Part shown: positions 26,225-34,710 of the stretch, one piece after another | Layout: every line of letters begins with the position of its first letter | Numbering within the stretch: the stretch's first letter is position 1 | From: CAZILN01 sp964540005 | Lineage (GTDB): Bacteria > Bacteroidota > Bacteroidia > Bacteroidales > SM23-62 | NCBI GenBank assembly: GCA_964540005.1 | Contig: CAZILN010000289.1 | Coordinates: forward strand, 1 to 47,802 | DNA length: 47,802 nt | Reading direction: 5' to 3' | Made by a program: the position numbers and the translations under genes | The notes under the pieces: generated by a model | Told to the model about the DNA's origin: nothing | The model's input: only the letters and a program-made list of their open reading frames with translations | Database searches by the model: none

Positions 26225-26240
26225 TGGCATGGCTCTTGAA
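26225..26240 (+). promoter_or_regulatory. Sigma-54 (-24/-12) promoter of the ABC transporter operon
   Basis: The sequence TGGCATGGCTCTTGAA fits the sigma-54 consensus TGGCACRNNNNTTGCW at all but two defined positions: the C after TGGCA is T, and the C of TTGC is A. GG at 26226-26227 and TG at 26237-26238 have the required 10-base separation. Transcription would begin near 26250, 22 bases before the ATG at 26272. Confidence 0.7.
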
Positions 26241-26271
26241 TTTTATCTGCCAGAACCCAATACCACGTACA

Positions 26272-26961
26272 ATGCAGGAAGAATTATACCTGAAAACAGA
26301 AGGCCTCAGCAAGGTATTCCGGACGGATGAAATTGAAACCACAGCCCTAGACGGGATCAACCTCGGGGTGAAACAGGGCGAGTTCATTGCGATTATGGGT
26401 CCCTCAGGCTGCGGTAAATCCACCCTCCTGAACATACTCGGACTGATCGACCACCCAAGCAATGGCAAGTACTTTTTTGCCGGGGACAATGTGTCCGGAC
26501 TGAAAGAAAAATACAGGGTTGAGAAAAGGAAGGGTAAGATCGGTTTCATTTTCCAGAATTTCAATCTTATAGATGAACTGAATGTCTTTGACAATGTTGA
26601 GATGCCCCTGATCTTCATGAATGTGAATGCCCGGGAACGCCGGGAAAGGGTCAGGGATGTTCTTGACCGTATGAAGATAGGCCACAGGGGCAGGCATTAC
26701 CCGCAGCAGTTATCGGGCGGTCAGCAGCAAAGGGCAGCCATCTGCAGGGCCGTGGTATCACGGCCTGGGTTGATCCTGGCGGATGAACCCACCGGTAACC
26801 TTGATTCCAAAAACGGGACCCAAGTAATGGAATTGCTCACTGAATTGAACCGTGAGGGCACCACAATCCTGATGGTCACCCATTCAGAACGGGATGCATC
26901 CTATGCCCACCGCATCGTTCATCTTTTCGATGGCAGGATTATACCACAAAAAGTATTATAA
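26272..26961 (+). CDS. ABC transporter ATP-binding protein (MacB/LolD type)
   Basis: 229 residues from the ATG at 26272. An in-frame ATG at 26224 would begin upstream of the sigma-54 promoter and is rejected. Motifs: Walker A GPSGCGKST, Q loop FIFQNFNLIDELNV, signature LSGGQQQRAAICRAVV, Walker B LILADEPTGNLDS and H-loop MVTHSE. This is the LolD/MacB/FtsE branch, which powers mechanotransmission-type or lipoprotein-extracting permeases instead of a channel. The permease gene follows 41 bases later. Expression is predicted to depend on the divergent two-component system. Confidence 0.95.
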   Translation: MQEELYLKTEGLSKVFRTDEIETTALDGINLGVKQGEFIAIMGPSGCGKSTLLNILGLIDHPSNGKYFFAGDNVSGLKEKYRVEKRKGKIGFIFQNFNLIDELNVFDNVEMPLIFMNVNARERRERVRDVLDRMKIGHRGRHYPQQLSGGQQQRAAICRAVVSRPGLILADEPTGNLDSKNGTQVMELLTELNREGTTILMVTHSERDASYAHRIVHLFDGRIIPQKVL

Positions 26962-27002
26962 AAACATCCGGCAATGGTAATTGCTCATTTAAACAATAAA
27001 TC

Positions 27003-29405
27003 ATGATGCTACGATATTATATGAAATCGGCAATCCAGTCCCTTCGAGCCACACTCCGCTTTACCCTGCTGAATATGATCAGCCTGTCGCTGGGTTTATC
27101 GCTGGTGGTAATGATGGTCATGCTGATTACCTACGAAGTCTCATTTGACAGCTGCCATCACAGGCGGGATGAAATCCTGCAGATTATTGAGCACGATCTG
27201 AAGGCGGACGAATTCACCGCTTCCTGTCCGATTCCCCTCCCCTCCGTCCTCCTGGAAGAATTTCCAGAGGTATCCTATGCCACCGGAATCTGGAAGATGG
27301 TTAATACCGGAATCGTTTTAAAAAGGGAAAACGCGGAATTCACCGGCTTCAGTGGAGCCTCGGTGGATAACGATTTTGTGGAGATCTTCGGATATGAACT
27401 GCTGGCCGGAAGCCTGGACGAGTTTATTTCAGCGCCGGACCGGATTTTCATTTCCCGCAGATGTGCCACTACACTGTTCGGCAAAGAGGATCCCCTCGGG
27501 CAGGTCGTCAGCGTACAGGACCATCCACTTACCATTTCAGGTATATTCGGGGACGTGCCACAGAATTCATCGGTTCAGTTTGATGTCCTGCTGCCGGAAA
27601 AAGCAAGGGCTTTCATTCGGCCGGATTATAAAGAGGCATGGTGGAACGGGGGAATGCAAACCTATGTGGTACTGCATCCGGGAATATCACTTGAGGCATT
27701 TCAAGCCCATTTACAGGAAATACCCGGACGGCACTACCCGGATTTTCTGAAAGGGAGAAGCACATTTACGACCCGGCCCTTCAAAGGTTCCCATTTTGAT
27801 ACCTCGGTCCTTGATTACGACTCCCCTCCGGTCCCATTGTCATACCTGCTGATCCTGGCCAGTATAACATTTGTGACCCTGCTCATAGCCTGTATAAACT
27901 ATATCAACCTGTCCACCGCCCAATCCGCCCGGCGAAACATCGATTCAGGCATCCGGCAGATCCTGGGCTCAACACCCTCCCAGGTCATCCGCCTGCATGT
28001 CTGGATTGCTTATATCGTTGTTACTGGAAGCCTGGCCGTTTCCATTTTGATCTGCCAGCTGGCCCTGCCCCTTATAGAATCACTTACTCAGCGCCCGGTG
28101 GGCATCCAGTTCAAAGACCCTGCCGTATTGTTGATCCTGCTTGGAGTAGTACTGGTTACAGGCTTTATAACGGGCTGCCTGCCCGGACGATCTTTTACCG
28201 GGACCGAACCGGTTCAGCTGATCCAGGCAAAAGGAGTTACAAAGCTCCGGACCGGGTCTTACCGGGATGCCATGGTCATTTTCCAGTTTACCCTGTCCAT
28301 TGCCCTTATTATATTCCAGATGTTCATATTCCGGCAGGTGGCCTACATGATGAATGCCGACCTGGGATTTGACAATGAAAACCTGCTGGCCATTGATGTG
28401 AACGGGATCCCGGACAATAATGATCAGCCTTATTCACAGGTCAGACTATTCAGGGAAAAAGTGGAACCCTATGGGTCCAGGTACGGTTTCAGCAAAGGAT
28501 CATTGACCGAGAATATCCCCGGATATTACTATCAGAACAGCTTCACACTGGAACCTGCAGATGCCCTGATTGACGAATGTCTTGTTATTTCAACAGCGGT
28601 TGACGAAAACTTCCTTGAAGTCTTTGGGCTGCAGATGGCCGAAGGGAGATACTTCTCCCCGGAATATCCAAGCGACCGGACCGCCTTCATCATCAACGAA
28701 ACCGCATACAGAATAATAGGATGGAAGAGTATAGAGGGGAAATTCATGAAATATCATCATGAGGGTCAAGCCTTCCCTGTGGTGGGGGTAATGAAGGATA
28801 TCCATGCTTCCACTCTGAGGGAAGCTGTCAAGCCCATGGTCTACCGGTTTGGAGAACATAATAATTTCCCGGCCTTCCTTACCTTCCGTATTTCACCGGA
28901 CCGGCTCCGGGAAACCATTGATTTCCTGGAAAGCGAATGGCAGGATATGTTCCCTGATATCCCCTTCAGCCACTTCGATGTCAGGGAGAAATATTACGAA
29001 AACTACCGGGAGGAGAAACGTTTTGCAAGGATAATCGGGAGTTTTACTTTCATTGCCATCCTGCTTTCCCTCCTTGGATTATTCGGCCTGGTATCCTTCC
29101 TGGCAGAAAAACGCCGGAAAGAGATCGGAATCCGGAAGGTAAACGGAGCCGGGATCCCCGAGATCCTGTTGATGATGAACCGTAGTTTGCTGAAATGGAT
29201 CGGGATCGCCTTTCTGCTGGCCTGTCCCATTTCCTGGTATGCAGTAAGAGCCTGGCTCCAGGATTTTGCGTTCAGGACAAACATCGGTCCCATGACATTC
29301 CTTGCAGCGGGACTTCTGACCCTGCTTGCTGCTGTAATAACGGTCAGCTGGCAGAGCTGGAGAGCAGCCAGCCGCAATCCTGCAGGATCCCTGAGGTATG
29401 AATAG
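27003..29405 (+). CDS. ABC transporter permease, duplicated FtsX/MacB type
   Basis: 800 residues in two FtsX-like halves. First half: TM1 about 21-45, periplasmic core about 46-275 (MacB_PCD-like), TM2-4 about 279-305, 335-363 and 374-396. Second half: TM5 about 420-448, periplasmic core to about 670, TM6-8 about 676-700, 728-750 and 763-787. The EKRRKEIGIRKVNGAG motif after TM6 and its counterpart SARRNIDSGIRQILGSTPSQV after TM2 are the cytosolic coupling helices for the ATPase. In Bacteroidota such 8-TM permeases are numerous and mostly uncharacterised; relatives export peptides or drugs or respond to envelope stress. It lacks a partnering MFP/TolC gene here, so substrate and direction are unknown. 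Confidence 0.93.
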   Translation: MMLRYYMKSAIQSLRATLRFTLLNMISLSLGLSLVVMMVMLITYEVSFDSCHHRRDEILQIIEHDLKADEFTASCPIPLPSVLLEEFPEVSYATGIWKMVNTGIVLKRENAEFTGFSGASVDNDFVEIFGYELLAGSLDEFISAPDRIFISRRCATTLFGKEDPLGQVVSVQDHPLTISGIFGDVPQNSSVQFDVLLPEKARAFIRPDYKEAWWNGGMQTYVVLHPGISLEAFQAHLQEIPGRHYPDFLKGRSTFTTRPFKGSHFDTSVLDYDSPPVPLSYLLILASITFVTLLIACINYINLSTAQSARRNIDSGIRQILGSTPSQVIRLHVWIAYIVVTGSLAVSILICQLALPLIESLTQRPVGIQFKDPAVLLILLGVVLVTGFITGCLPGRSFTGTEPVQLIQAKGVTKLRTGSYRDAMVIFQFTLSIALIIFQMFIFRQVAYMMNADLGFDNENLLAIDVNGIPDNNDQPYSQVRLFREKVEPYGSRYGFSKGSLTENIPGYYYQNSFTLEPADALIDECLVISTAVDENFLEVFGLQMAEGRYFSPEYPSDRTAFIINETAYRIIGWKSIEGKFMKYHHEGQAFPVVGVMKDIHASTLREAVKPMVYRFGEHNNFPAFLTFRISPDRLRETIDFLESEWQDMFPDIPFSHFDVREKYYENYREEKRFARIIGSFTFIAILLSLLGLFGLVSFLAEKRRKEIGIRKVNGAGIPEILLMMNRSLLKWIGIAFLLACPISWYAVRAWLQDFAFRTNIGPMTFLAAGLLTLLAAVITVSWQSWRAASRNPAGSLRYE

Positions 29406-29520
29406 CTGGTCTTTCGTTATGATTGAAGTAGAATTATGCAATGCTTATATATTATTTGATAAAAAAGTCAAATTCGAAATCTGGTGTAACATGATAACTC
29501 ATAGCTTTTGTCAATTTTCT

Positions 29521-29551
29521 TTTGTTGTATGATCAGTATGCAGTATTTTTG
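29521..29551 (+). promoter_or_regulatory. Promoter of the tetR-like gene (TTTG, 19 bases, TATTTTTG)
   Basis: TTTG at 29521-29524 and TATTTTTG at 29544-29551 are separated by 19 bases, a full match to the Bacteroidota TTTG-N19-TAnnTTTG promoter. Transcription would start about 30 bases before the ATG at 29581 or nearer. The -7 box overlaps the left arm of the operator-like palindrome, so a bound repressor would block it. Confidence 0.6.
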
Positions 29552-29575
29552 ACTTATTAATCCCAATAGTCAAAA
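29547..29575. promoter_or_regulatory. Operator-like palindrome O1 before tetR
   Basis: TTTTGACT, 13 bases, AGTCAAAA: a perfect 8+8 inverted repeat of 29 bp ending 5 bases before the tetR start codon. The same site, with the same spacing, recurs at 30187-30215 before the exporter operon, which makes it a strong candidate for the TetR binding site. Confidence 0.7.
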
Positions 29576-29580
29576 TTTCT

Positions 29581-30168
29581 ATGCCGGGAATTGATGTCAA
29601 AAAGCAGATCATTGAATCTGCCACAAAATACTTCTCCAGGTACGGTTTTCATAAAACCACGATGGATGAAATCGCTAAAAACATTCATAAAGCAAAAGGT
29701 GTATTATATTACTATTTCAGAAGTAAAGAGGAACTTTTTAACGAGGTCCTGAAACAGGAATTGGGTACACTGAAAGCAGCACTTTTAAAAATTGTGGACA
29801 GCAACAATAATTCCTTAACAATACTTACGGATTATATGCTGACCCGTTTCAGGCTGTTAAACAAGGCCCTTAACTATCATGAAACCCTTAAGGCTGATTT
29901 TTTTGAGAAATATCATTTTGTAAAGGATGTCAGAGATGACTTCGAGGCTTTTGAACACGCCCAGCTTACCCTCATAATCAAAAAAGGGAATGAAGAAGGA
30001 TATCTGAACGTCCGCAATATTGGTCCGACAGTCGATGTTGCTATGATGATCATTACAAGCATAGAAATACCTCTGTTCCTTCAGGATAAGTATAGCGAAT
30101 ACGAGAATACGCTTCATGATCTTATCAATATGATTACCGGCAGTCTAAGCGTACGCAACAAATCATAG
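29581..30168 (+). CDS. TetR/AcrR family transcriptional regulator
   Basis: 195 residues. N-terminal HTH (about 6-55): KKQIIESATKYFSRYGFHKTTMDEIAKNIHKAKGVLYYYFRSKEELFNEVLKQEL, with the classic TTMDEIA and LYYYFRSKEEL signatures. The C-terminal helical ligand domain (about 60-190) is divergent, as usual; it contains many aromatic and hydrophobic residues and could bind a lipid-like effector. It is 100 bases upstream of an exporter operon on the same strand. Matching palindromes before itself and before that operon suggest it represses both. The ligand is unknown and may be the exported compound. Confidence 0.95.
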   Translation: MPGIDVKKQIIESATKYFSRYGFHKTTMDEIAKNIHKAKGVLYYYFRSKEELFNEVLKQELGTLKAALLKIVDSNNNSLTILTDYMLTRFRLLNKALNYHETLKADFFEKYHFVKDVRDDFEAFEHAQLTLIIKKGNEEGYLNVRNIGPTVDVAMMIITSIEIPLFLQDKYSEYENTLHDLINMITGSLSVRNKS

Positions 30169-30186
30169 TCGTTTTTTTTTGCATGA

Positions 30187-30215
30187 TTTTGACTGCAAAA
30201 CATAATTGGTCAAAT
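30187..30215. promoter_or_regulatory. Operator-like palindrome O2 before the RND exporter operon
   Basis: TTTTGACT on the left and GTCAAA on the right with the same 15-base separation between TTTGAC and GTCAAA as in O1. The left 8 bases are identical to O1, and the right arm differs from O1 by one base at each end (GGTCAAAT against AGTCAAAA). The right arm lies 9 bases before the TATATTTG -7 element. Confidence 0.7.
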
Positions 30216-30223
30216 ATTATCTT

Positions 30224-30231
30224 TATATTTG
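30224..30231 (+). promoter_or_regulatory. -7 element (TATATTTG) of the exporter operon
   Basis: TATATTTG matches TAnnTTTG, 37 bases before the ATG at 30269. The -33 region is weak (TTGG at 30206-30209, 14 bases away). The operator O2 covers the sequence between them. Confidence 0.45.
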
Positions 30232-30268
30232 TACTGACTAAAGATTAAATCAGTCTTTTTTTAATTTC

Positions 30269-32521
30269 ATGGAAAAACTGGCACAGAATATCATCAGGTT
30301 TAAGTGGCTTATCGTTGGCAGTGTTTTAGGACTTACTCTTTTGTTCGGTTATCAGATCAGGAATATCAGGATCAATTCTGACATTCTGAGCACACTGCCG
30401 GATGATGACCCGACAGGGCACCTGTATAAAAGCATCGGCACCCAATTCGGCGGAAACGATATCGGGATGATTGTACTGGAAACGGATGATGTATTTACCA
30501 TTGAGGTACTGGAGCACATACGCCAGATCACAGACAGCCTCAAAATCACCGGCGGCATATCCACAGTCACAAGCCTTACGGATATCATGGATATTAAAAG
30601 CTCGGACTGGGGGATCGAGATCGGAAAGCTGGTGGATTCATGGGATATGCCCGATGAGCCTTCTGAACTGGATAGCCTGAGGAACTATGTGTTTTCCAAA
30701 GAAATGTATACAGGAACCATTGTTTCTGAAGATGGCACAGCAGCAGTCATTCTTTTTACGCTGCTGCCCGGAGTAAACAGGCAGGAGGTTGCAACAAATA
30801 TCAAAACCATCATAGAATCACTGAGTATACCTGAGAAAGTCTATTATGGAGGCTTGCCCTTCATGTTAGATGATATTACTGAATTGCTCGTATCAGATAT
30901 GATCTGGCTCATACCCATCTGTTTTGTAATTATCGCTTTAATCCTGTTACTCAGCTTCAGGTCGCTTCGCGGAATGTTTTTACCCTTACTCACTGCAGGT
31001 ATTACTGTTATCTGGACGCTTGGTATTATGGCTATGGCAGGCATTGAAATCACAATTAACACGAATTTTATGCCGGTCATACTACTTGCTATTGGGAGTG
31101 CATACACCATCCATGTATTAAACAGCATCAACCAGGATACCGGTAAAGACAGGAAACAGGCCATGGTCAAGGCGATGGCCTCGACCATGATTCCTGTATT
31201 CCTGGCCGCATTGACAACGGCCATTGGATTTATTTCCTTTGTTTTTGGAGCATACCTGACCATGATCAAGGAATTCGGCATTTGCAGTGCCATAGGAATC
31301 CTTATTGCATTGCTCCTGTCTTTACTTTTTGTTCCGGCATTAATTTCCGCCTTATCTATATACGGAAAGACGCCGGCTAATGAAAACGCAGACAGTAACA
31401 GGTATTTGACCAGCCATGTTCTTCAGCCCATGGCTAACCTGCTTTTGAAACGCCCCGGAGCTGTGCTGATGGTGTGGGCTGTCATTCTGCTGCTGAGCGC
31501 AGGAGGTATATTTTTTATAAGAACGAGCGTAAATATAACTGAGTATTTTAAGAAAGATAATCCAATCAGGATTGCAGAGGATGTCATGCAAAAGAAGTTC
31601 GGCGGATCATTGCCTGTTTTCGTTGAGTTTGAAGGAGATATGCAGGAACCACAGGTTCTGAAGATGATGATCAGAACGCAGGAATTCATGAGAGAGGACC
31701 CGAATATCACCTCCGCTCAATCGGTGGCCAACCTGGTTGAGCAAATGAATGATGCCATGGGAGAAGGGGAAAAGATACCTGATGAGAAAGCCAAGATTGA
31801 ACAACTATGGTTTCTTCTTGATGGCCAGGATGTGATGCAGCAACTGGTTTCAGATGATCTTGATAAGGGGATCATCCAGTCCAAATTTGCCTCCATTGAG
31901 ACCGAAAGCATAAAAGCCTTCACAGATAAAATGAATCAGTTTATCGATGAAAACCCGGGTGATCTCTATAAAATAAATTTTACAGGCATCCCTCCTCTAT
32001 ATGTTAAACTGAATGACAGCCTGGTTAAAAGCCAGTATAGCAGCCTGATCATAGCCATTTGTATGGTGCTGCTTATTATAGCCCTTATCCTGCGATCCTT
32101 CTTGAAAGGGGTGTACGCAACCATCCCTATTATTGCTACCGTACTGTTGCTGCTCGGCTTTATGGGCGTTACAGGTATTCCCCTGGATATAGCAACTGTA
32201 CTTGTGGGAAGTATTGCCCTGGGTATAGGGATCGATTACTCCATACATGTTATAACCGGGTTTAATACGCATTTGAATCATCATGGGAATGTTGAGCAGG
32301 CTATTGAAGCAACCATCCTGACGAAAGGCAAGGCTGTTATTATCAATGTAGCCTCAGTAGCCGCGGGTTTCCTGGTATTGTATTTTGCACATATAACACC
32401 CATCCGGAATTTTGGTTTGCTGATTGCAATTAGCATGATTGCCTCCGGCCTGGGTGCACTTACACTATTGCCGGTGATTTTAATCCTGGCCAACAGAAAG
32501 CGTGTAATCGATGAAAAGTAA
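30269..32521 (+). CDS. RND superfamily exporter, MMPL type
   Basis: 750 residues, the size of HpnN/MMPL-type RND permeases rather than the 1000-residue AcrB class. Two repeats of one TM, a periplasmic domain, then five TMs: TM1 about 13-30, periplasmic about 35-205, TMs about 212-360; second half TM about 395-415, periplasmic about 420-590, TMs about 597-745. The motifs GSAYTIHVLNSI in the first half and GIGIDYSIHVITGF in the second are the TM4 proton-relay region, with an acidic D in the second copy (DYSIH) but not the first. Such pumps export lipids or other hydrophobic molecules (hopanoids, mycolates, carotenoids). It is followed by a LolA-like gene and a barrel gene. Confidence 0.93.
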   Translation: MEKLAQNIIRFKWLIVGSVLGLTLLFGYQIRNIRINSDILSTLPDDDPTGHLYKSIGTQFGGNDIGMIVLETDDVFTIEVLEHIRQITDSLKITGGISTVTSLTDIMDIKSSDWGIEIGKLVDSWDMPDEPSELDSLRNYVFSKEMYTGTIVSEDGTAAVILFTLLPGVNRQEVATNIKTIIESLSIPEKVYYGGLPFMLDDITELLVSDMIWLIPICFVIIALILLLSFRSLRGMFLPLLTAGITVIWTLGIMAMAGIEITINTNFMPVILLAIGSAYTIHVLNSINQDTGKDRKQAMVKAMASTMIPVFLAALTTAIGFISFVFGAYLTMIKEFGICSAIGILIALLLSLLFVPALISALSIYGKTPANENADSNRYLTSHVLQPMANLLLKRPGAVLMVWAVILLLSAGGIFFIRTSVNITEYFKKDNPIRIAEDVMQKKFGGSLPVFVEFEGDMQEPQVLKMMIRTQEFMREDPNITSAQSVANLVEQMNDAMGEGEKIPDEKAKIEQLWFLLDGQDVMQQLVSDDLDKGIIQSKFASIETESIKAFTDKMNQFIDENPGDLYKINFTGIPPLYVKLNDSLVKSQYSSLIIAICMVLLIIALILRSFLKGVYATIPIIATVLLLLGFMGVTGIPLDIATVLVGSIALGIGIDYSIHVITGFNTHLNHHGNVEQAIEATILTKGKAVIINVASVAAGFLVLYFAHITPIRNFGLLIAISMIASGLGALTLLPVILILANRKRVIDEK

Positions 32522-32546
32522 GCTATAACCATTAAAACATACTGAC

Positions 32547-33281
32547 GTGAAAATTAAAATTTATCCCATTTCCCTGATTATTCTTGTATCTGCAGCCAGT
32601 CTGTTCTGCGCAAATGCACAGGATGCCGGCACCATACTGAAAAATATGGATCATGTATTGTATGCGCCCGAAGACATGACCGGAACGCATACTATCATTT
32701 TAATTGACAAGAATGGAAAGCAGGAAACCCGCGAAGCGAATATCATGCAAAAAGGTACGGATAAACGTATCCTGCGATTTACCTCACCGGCATCGCAGGC
32801 AGGAATAGCTGTTCTGGCATTGCCGGATGATGTCATGTACATGTACCTGCCGGCATTTGGCAAAGAACGCCGCATTGCAGGCAGTGTGAAGAACCAGAAT
32901 TTTGCAGGCACCGATTTTTCATATGATGATATGGAACCAAAACCATTTTCTGACAAATACACACCGAAACTGATCAAAACAGAAGGAGGGGTATTTGTTC
33001 TGGAGCTCATACCCATGGACAGGTCCGATTACTCCAAAATAATTGCACACATCAATGCAGCAAATTATTACCCGGAAGTAATGGAGTACTATGATTTGGG
33101 CAATACAAAGATTAAAGAAGCAAAATACACCTTCAGAAAAGTCGGGAAATATTGGAGCACTGAAGAAATTGAAATGATGAACCTGAAGAAAAACCATAAA
33201 ACGAAAATGCGGATGTCGGATGTAACATACGATACCGGCTTATCTGATGATGAATTTACAGTAAGAAAACTAAAACAATAA
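32547..33281 (+). CDS. LolA-like periplasmic lipid-binding protein
   Basis: 244 residues. GTG start 25 bases after the exporter stop; signal peptide at about 1-24 ending ANAQ. The mature part begins DAGTILKNMDHVLYAPEDMTGTHTIILIDKNGKQETREANI, then KRILRFTSPASQAGIAVLAL and VMYMYLPAFGKERRIAGSVKNQNFAGTDFSYDDM: the outer membrane lipoprotein-sorting protein (LolA/COG2834) pattern, a half-barrel with a hydrophobic groove. It is not the housekeeping LolA but the class associated with RND/MMPL pumps. The likely role is to shuttle a hydrophobic substrate across the periplasm between the pump and the outer-membrane protein encoded next. Confidence 0.9.
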   Translation: MKIKIYPISLIILVSAASLFCANAQDAGTILKNMDHVLYAPEDMTGTHTIILIDKNGKQETREANIMQKGTDKRILRFTSPASQAGIAVLALPDDVMYMYLPAFGKERRIAGSVKNQNFAGTDFSYDDMEPKPFSDKYTPKLIKTEGGVFVLELIPMDRSDYSKIIAHINAANYYPEVMEYYDLGNTKIKEAKYTFRKVGKYWSTEEIEMMNLKKNHKTKMRMSDVTYDTGLSDDEFTVRKLKQ

Positions 33282-33293
33282 TCAGCCCCGGAT

Positions 33294-34661
33294 ATGAAAA
33301 AGATCAAGATATCACTATTGTTGGTTTTAACTCCCCTGGGATATGCATTTGCCCAGGAGAATCCATTACAATTATCAGGGGAGTTGATGACCGATCAGCG
33401 CATCCTGTTTCTGGAAAAAAATCCCTGGGCGTGGAACGAAAATCGTATCACTTTGGACCTGGACAAAACAATGACCGGTAATTCAAAATTCCATAGTGAA
33501 GTCTGGCTTCGAAACATAGGTTTACCCGGTATATCCTCTTCAGGCGATCTTTATAACAAAGGGATCATTGATCCTTATAATCTTGAAATCAGGGAGGCAT
33601 ATGTTCAACTAAACGGGTTTCTCACAAAAAACCTGGATGTTACGATTGGCCGTCAGGGTATTGCCTGGGGAACTGCCGACGTAATCAACCCGACGGACAA
33701 CCTCACTCCCTACGACATGGAAGATATCCTGGATTTTGGCCGTCATCGCGGTTCTGATGCCATCAATATGCAGTATTATTTTACCAGTGATTTTTCCCTG
33801 CAGGCTGTATATATCCCATTTTTTCAACCGGCTAATTTACCTGTGGGTATTTTTGCCGGGTCCTTGAATTCTTCCATGGAAATGCCAGCAGGCATGGTTC
33901 TGGAGGGATATTCTGATACCATAATTATGCCGGAATACAATCTTGGAGAAAGTGGCACAGCCGGATTGAGATTTAAGGGTTTCGTCGGCGGGATTGATTT
34001 TTCATTGAGTTATGTTTATGGCAGGGATGGTTTGCCATACAACACAGGAAATACATTCATTCCGGTAAATGCCCAGGGAGGGATAAATGTAAATGCCCAA
34101 CTATCCTATGAGAGAAACCATATTATTGGTGCGGATCTGGCCACCAGCATTGCAGGGATAGGGTTCTGGGCCGAGGCTGCTGTGTTTATCCCGGGAAATG
34201 ATATCCTTATGTCCAATGATATGTCAGCCATTTTCCCCATGTTACCCGCACCGGTAATAGTAGATTCAGTGATCCTGGAGGCTGAACCCTTTTTAAAATT
34301 TGTAGTGGGGGGTGATTATATGTTTTCAGATGGATCTTATCTTAATCTTCAGTACATACATGGTTTCATTCACGAGAGAGGAAAGGATGCACTGAATGAT
34401 TATTTCTTCCTGAGGTATGACAAAGCTTTCTTCAATGATAAACTTAAAATATCACCCCTGAGCGGAGCGTTTATTATCACCGACTGGAAGGATATCAATG
34501 AGAATTATGCCCTGGCCTATATGCCGCAAATCATCTACCAGGCAACGGTCAATACTGAGATCTCATTTTCCACCGTATTCTTTGATGGCAAAGGCGACAA
34601 CTTATTTGCCAACATGAAGGACTATGATATGTTACTGTTTAAGCTGAAGTATATCTTTTAA
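33294..34661 (+). CDS. Outer-membrane beta-barrel protein of the exporter operon
   Basis: 455 residues; signal peptide at 1-21 (ends YAFAQ), no plug domain or TonB box. The body is alternating strands: NRITLDLDKTMTGNSKFHSEVWLR, REAYVQLNGFLTKNLDVTIGRQGIAWGTADVINPTDNLTPYDMEDIL, SDAINMQYYFTSDFSLQAVYIPFF, ending LLFKLKYIF with the terminal Phe of outer-membrane barrels. IGRQGIAWGTADVINPTD is similar to the DUF1302/alginate-export-like porins that occur with MMPL pumps and LolA-like proteins in other phyla. It starts 12 bases after the LolA-like gene. It is probably the outer-membrane exit or delivery point. Confidence 0.85.
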   Translation: MKKIKISLLLVLTPLGYAFAQENPLQLSGELMTDQRILFLEKNPWAWNENRITLDLDKTMTGNSKFHSEVWLRNIGLPGISSSGDLYNKGIIDPYNLEIREAYVQLNGFLTKNLDVTIGRQGIAWGTADVINPTDNLTPYDMEDILDFGRHRGSDAINMQYYFTSDFSLQAVYIPFFQPANLPVGIFAGSLNSSMEMPAGMVLEGYSDTIIMPEYNLGESGTAGLRFKGFVGGIDFSLSYVYGRDGLPYNTGNTFIPVNAQGGINVNAQLSYERNHIIGADLATSIAGIGFWAEAAVFIPGNDILMSNDMSAIFPMLPAPVIVDSVILEAEPFLKFVVGGDYMFSDGSYLNLQYIHGFIHERGKDALNDYFFLRYDKAFFNDKLKISPLSGAFIITDWKDINENYALAYMPQIIYQATVNTEISFSTVFFDGKGDNLFANMKDYDMLLFKLKYIF

Positions 34662-34710
34662 GTAAGGAACTTGACCAGCTTCTCCCTGCCCTTCCCTGTT
34701 AATTACAGCA

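Noticed and set aside
26224..26271. Longer N-terminus for the ABC ATPase
   Set aside because: Its ATG is upstream of and within the sigma-54 promoter, and the extension does not fit the family.
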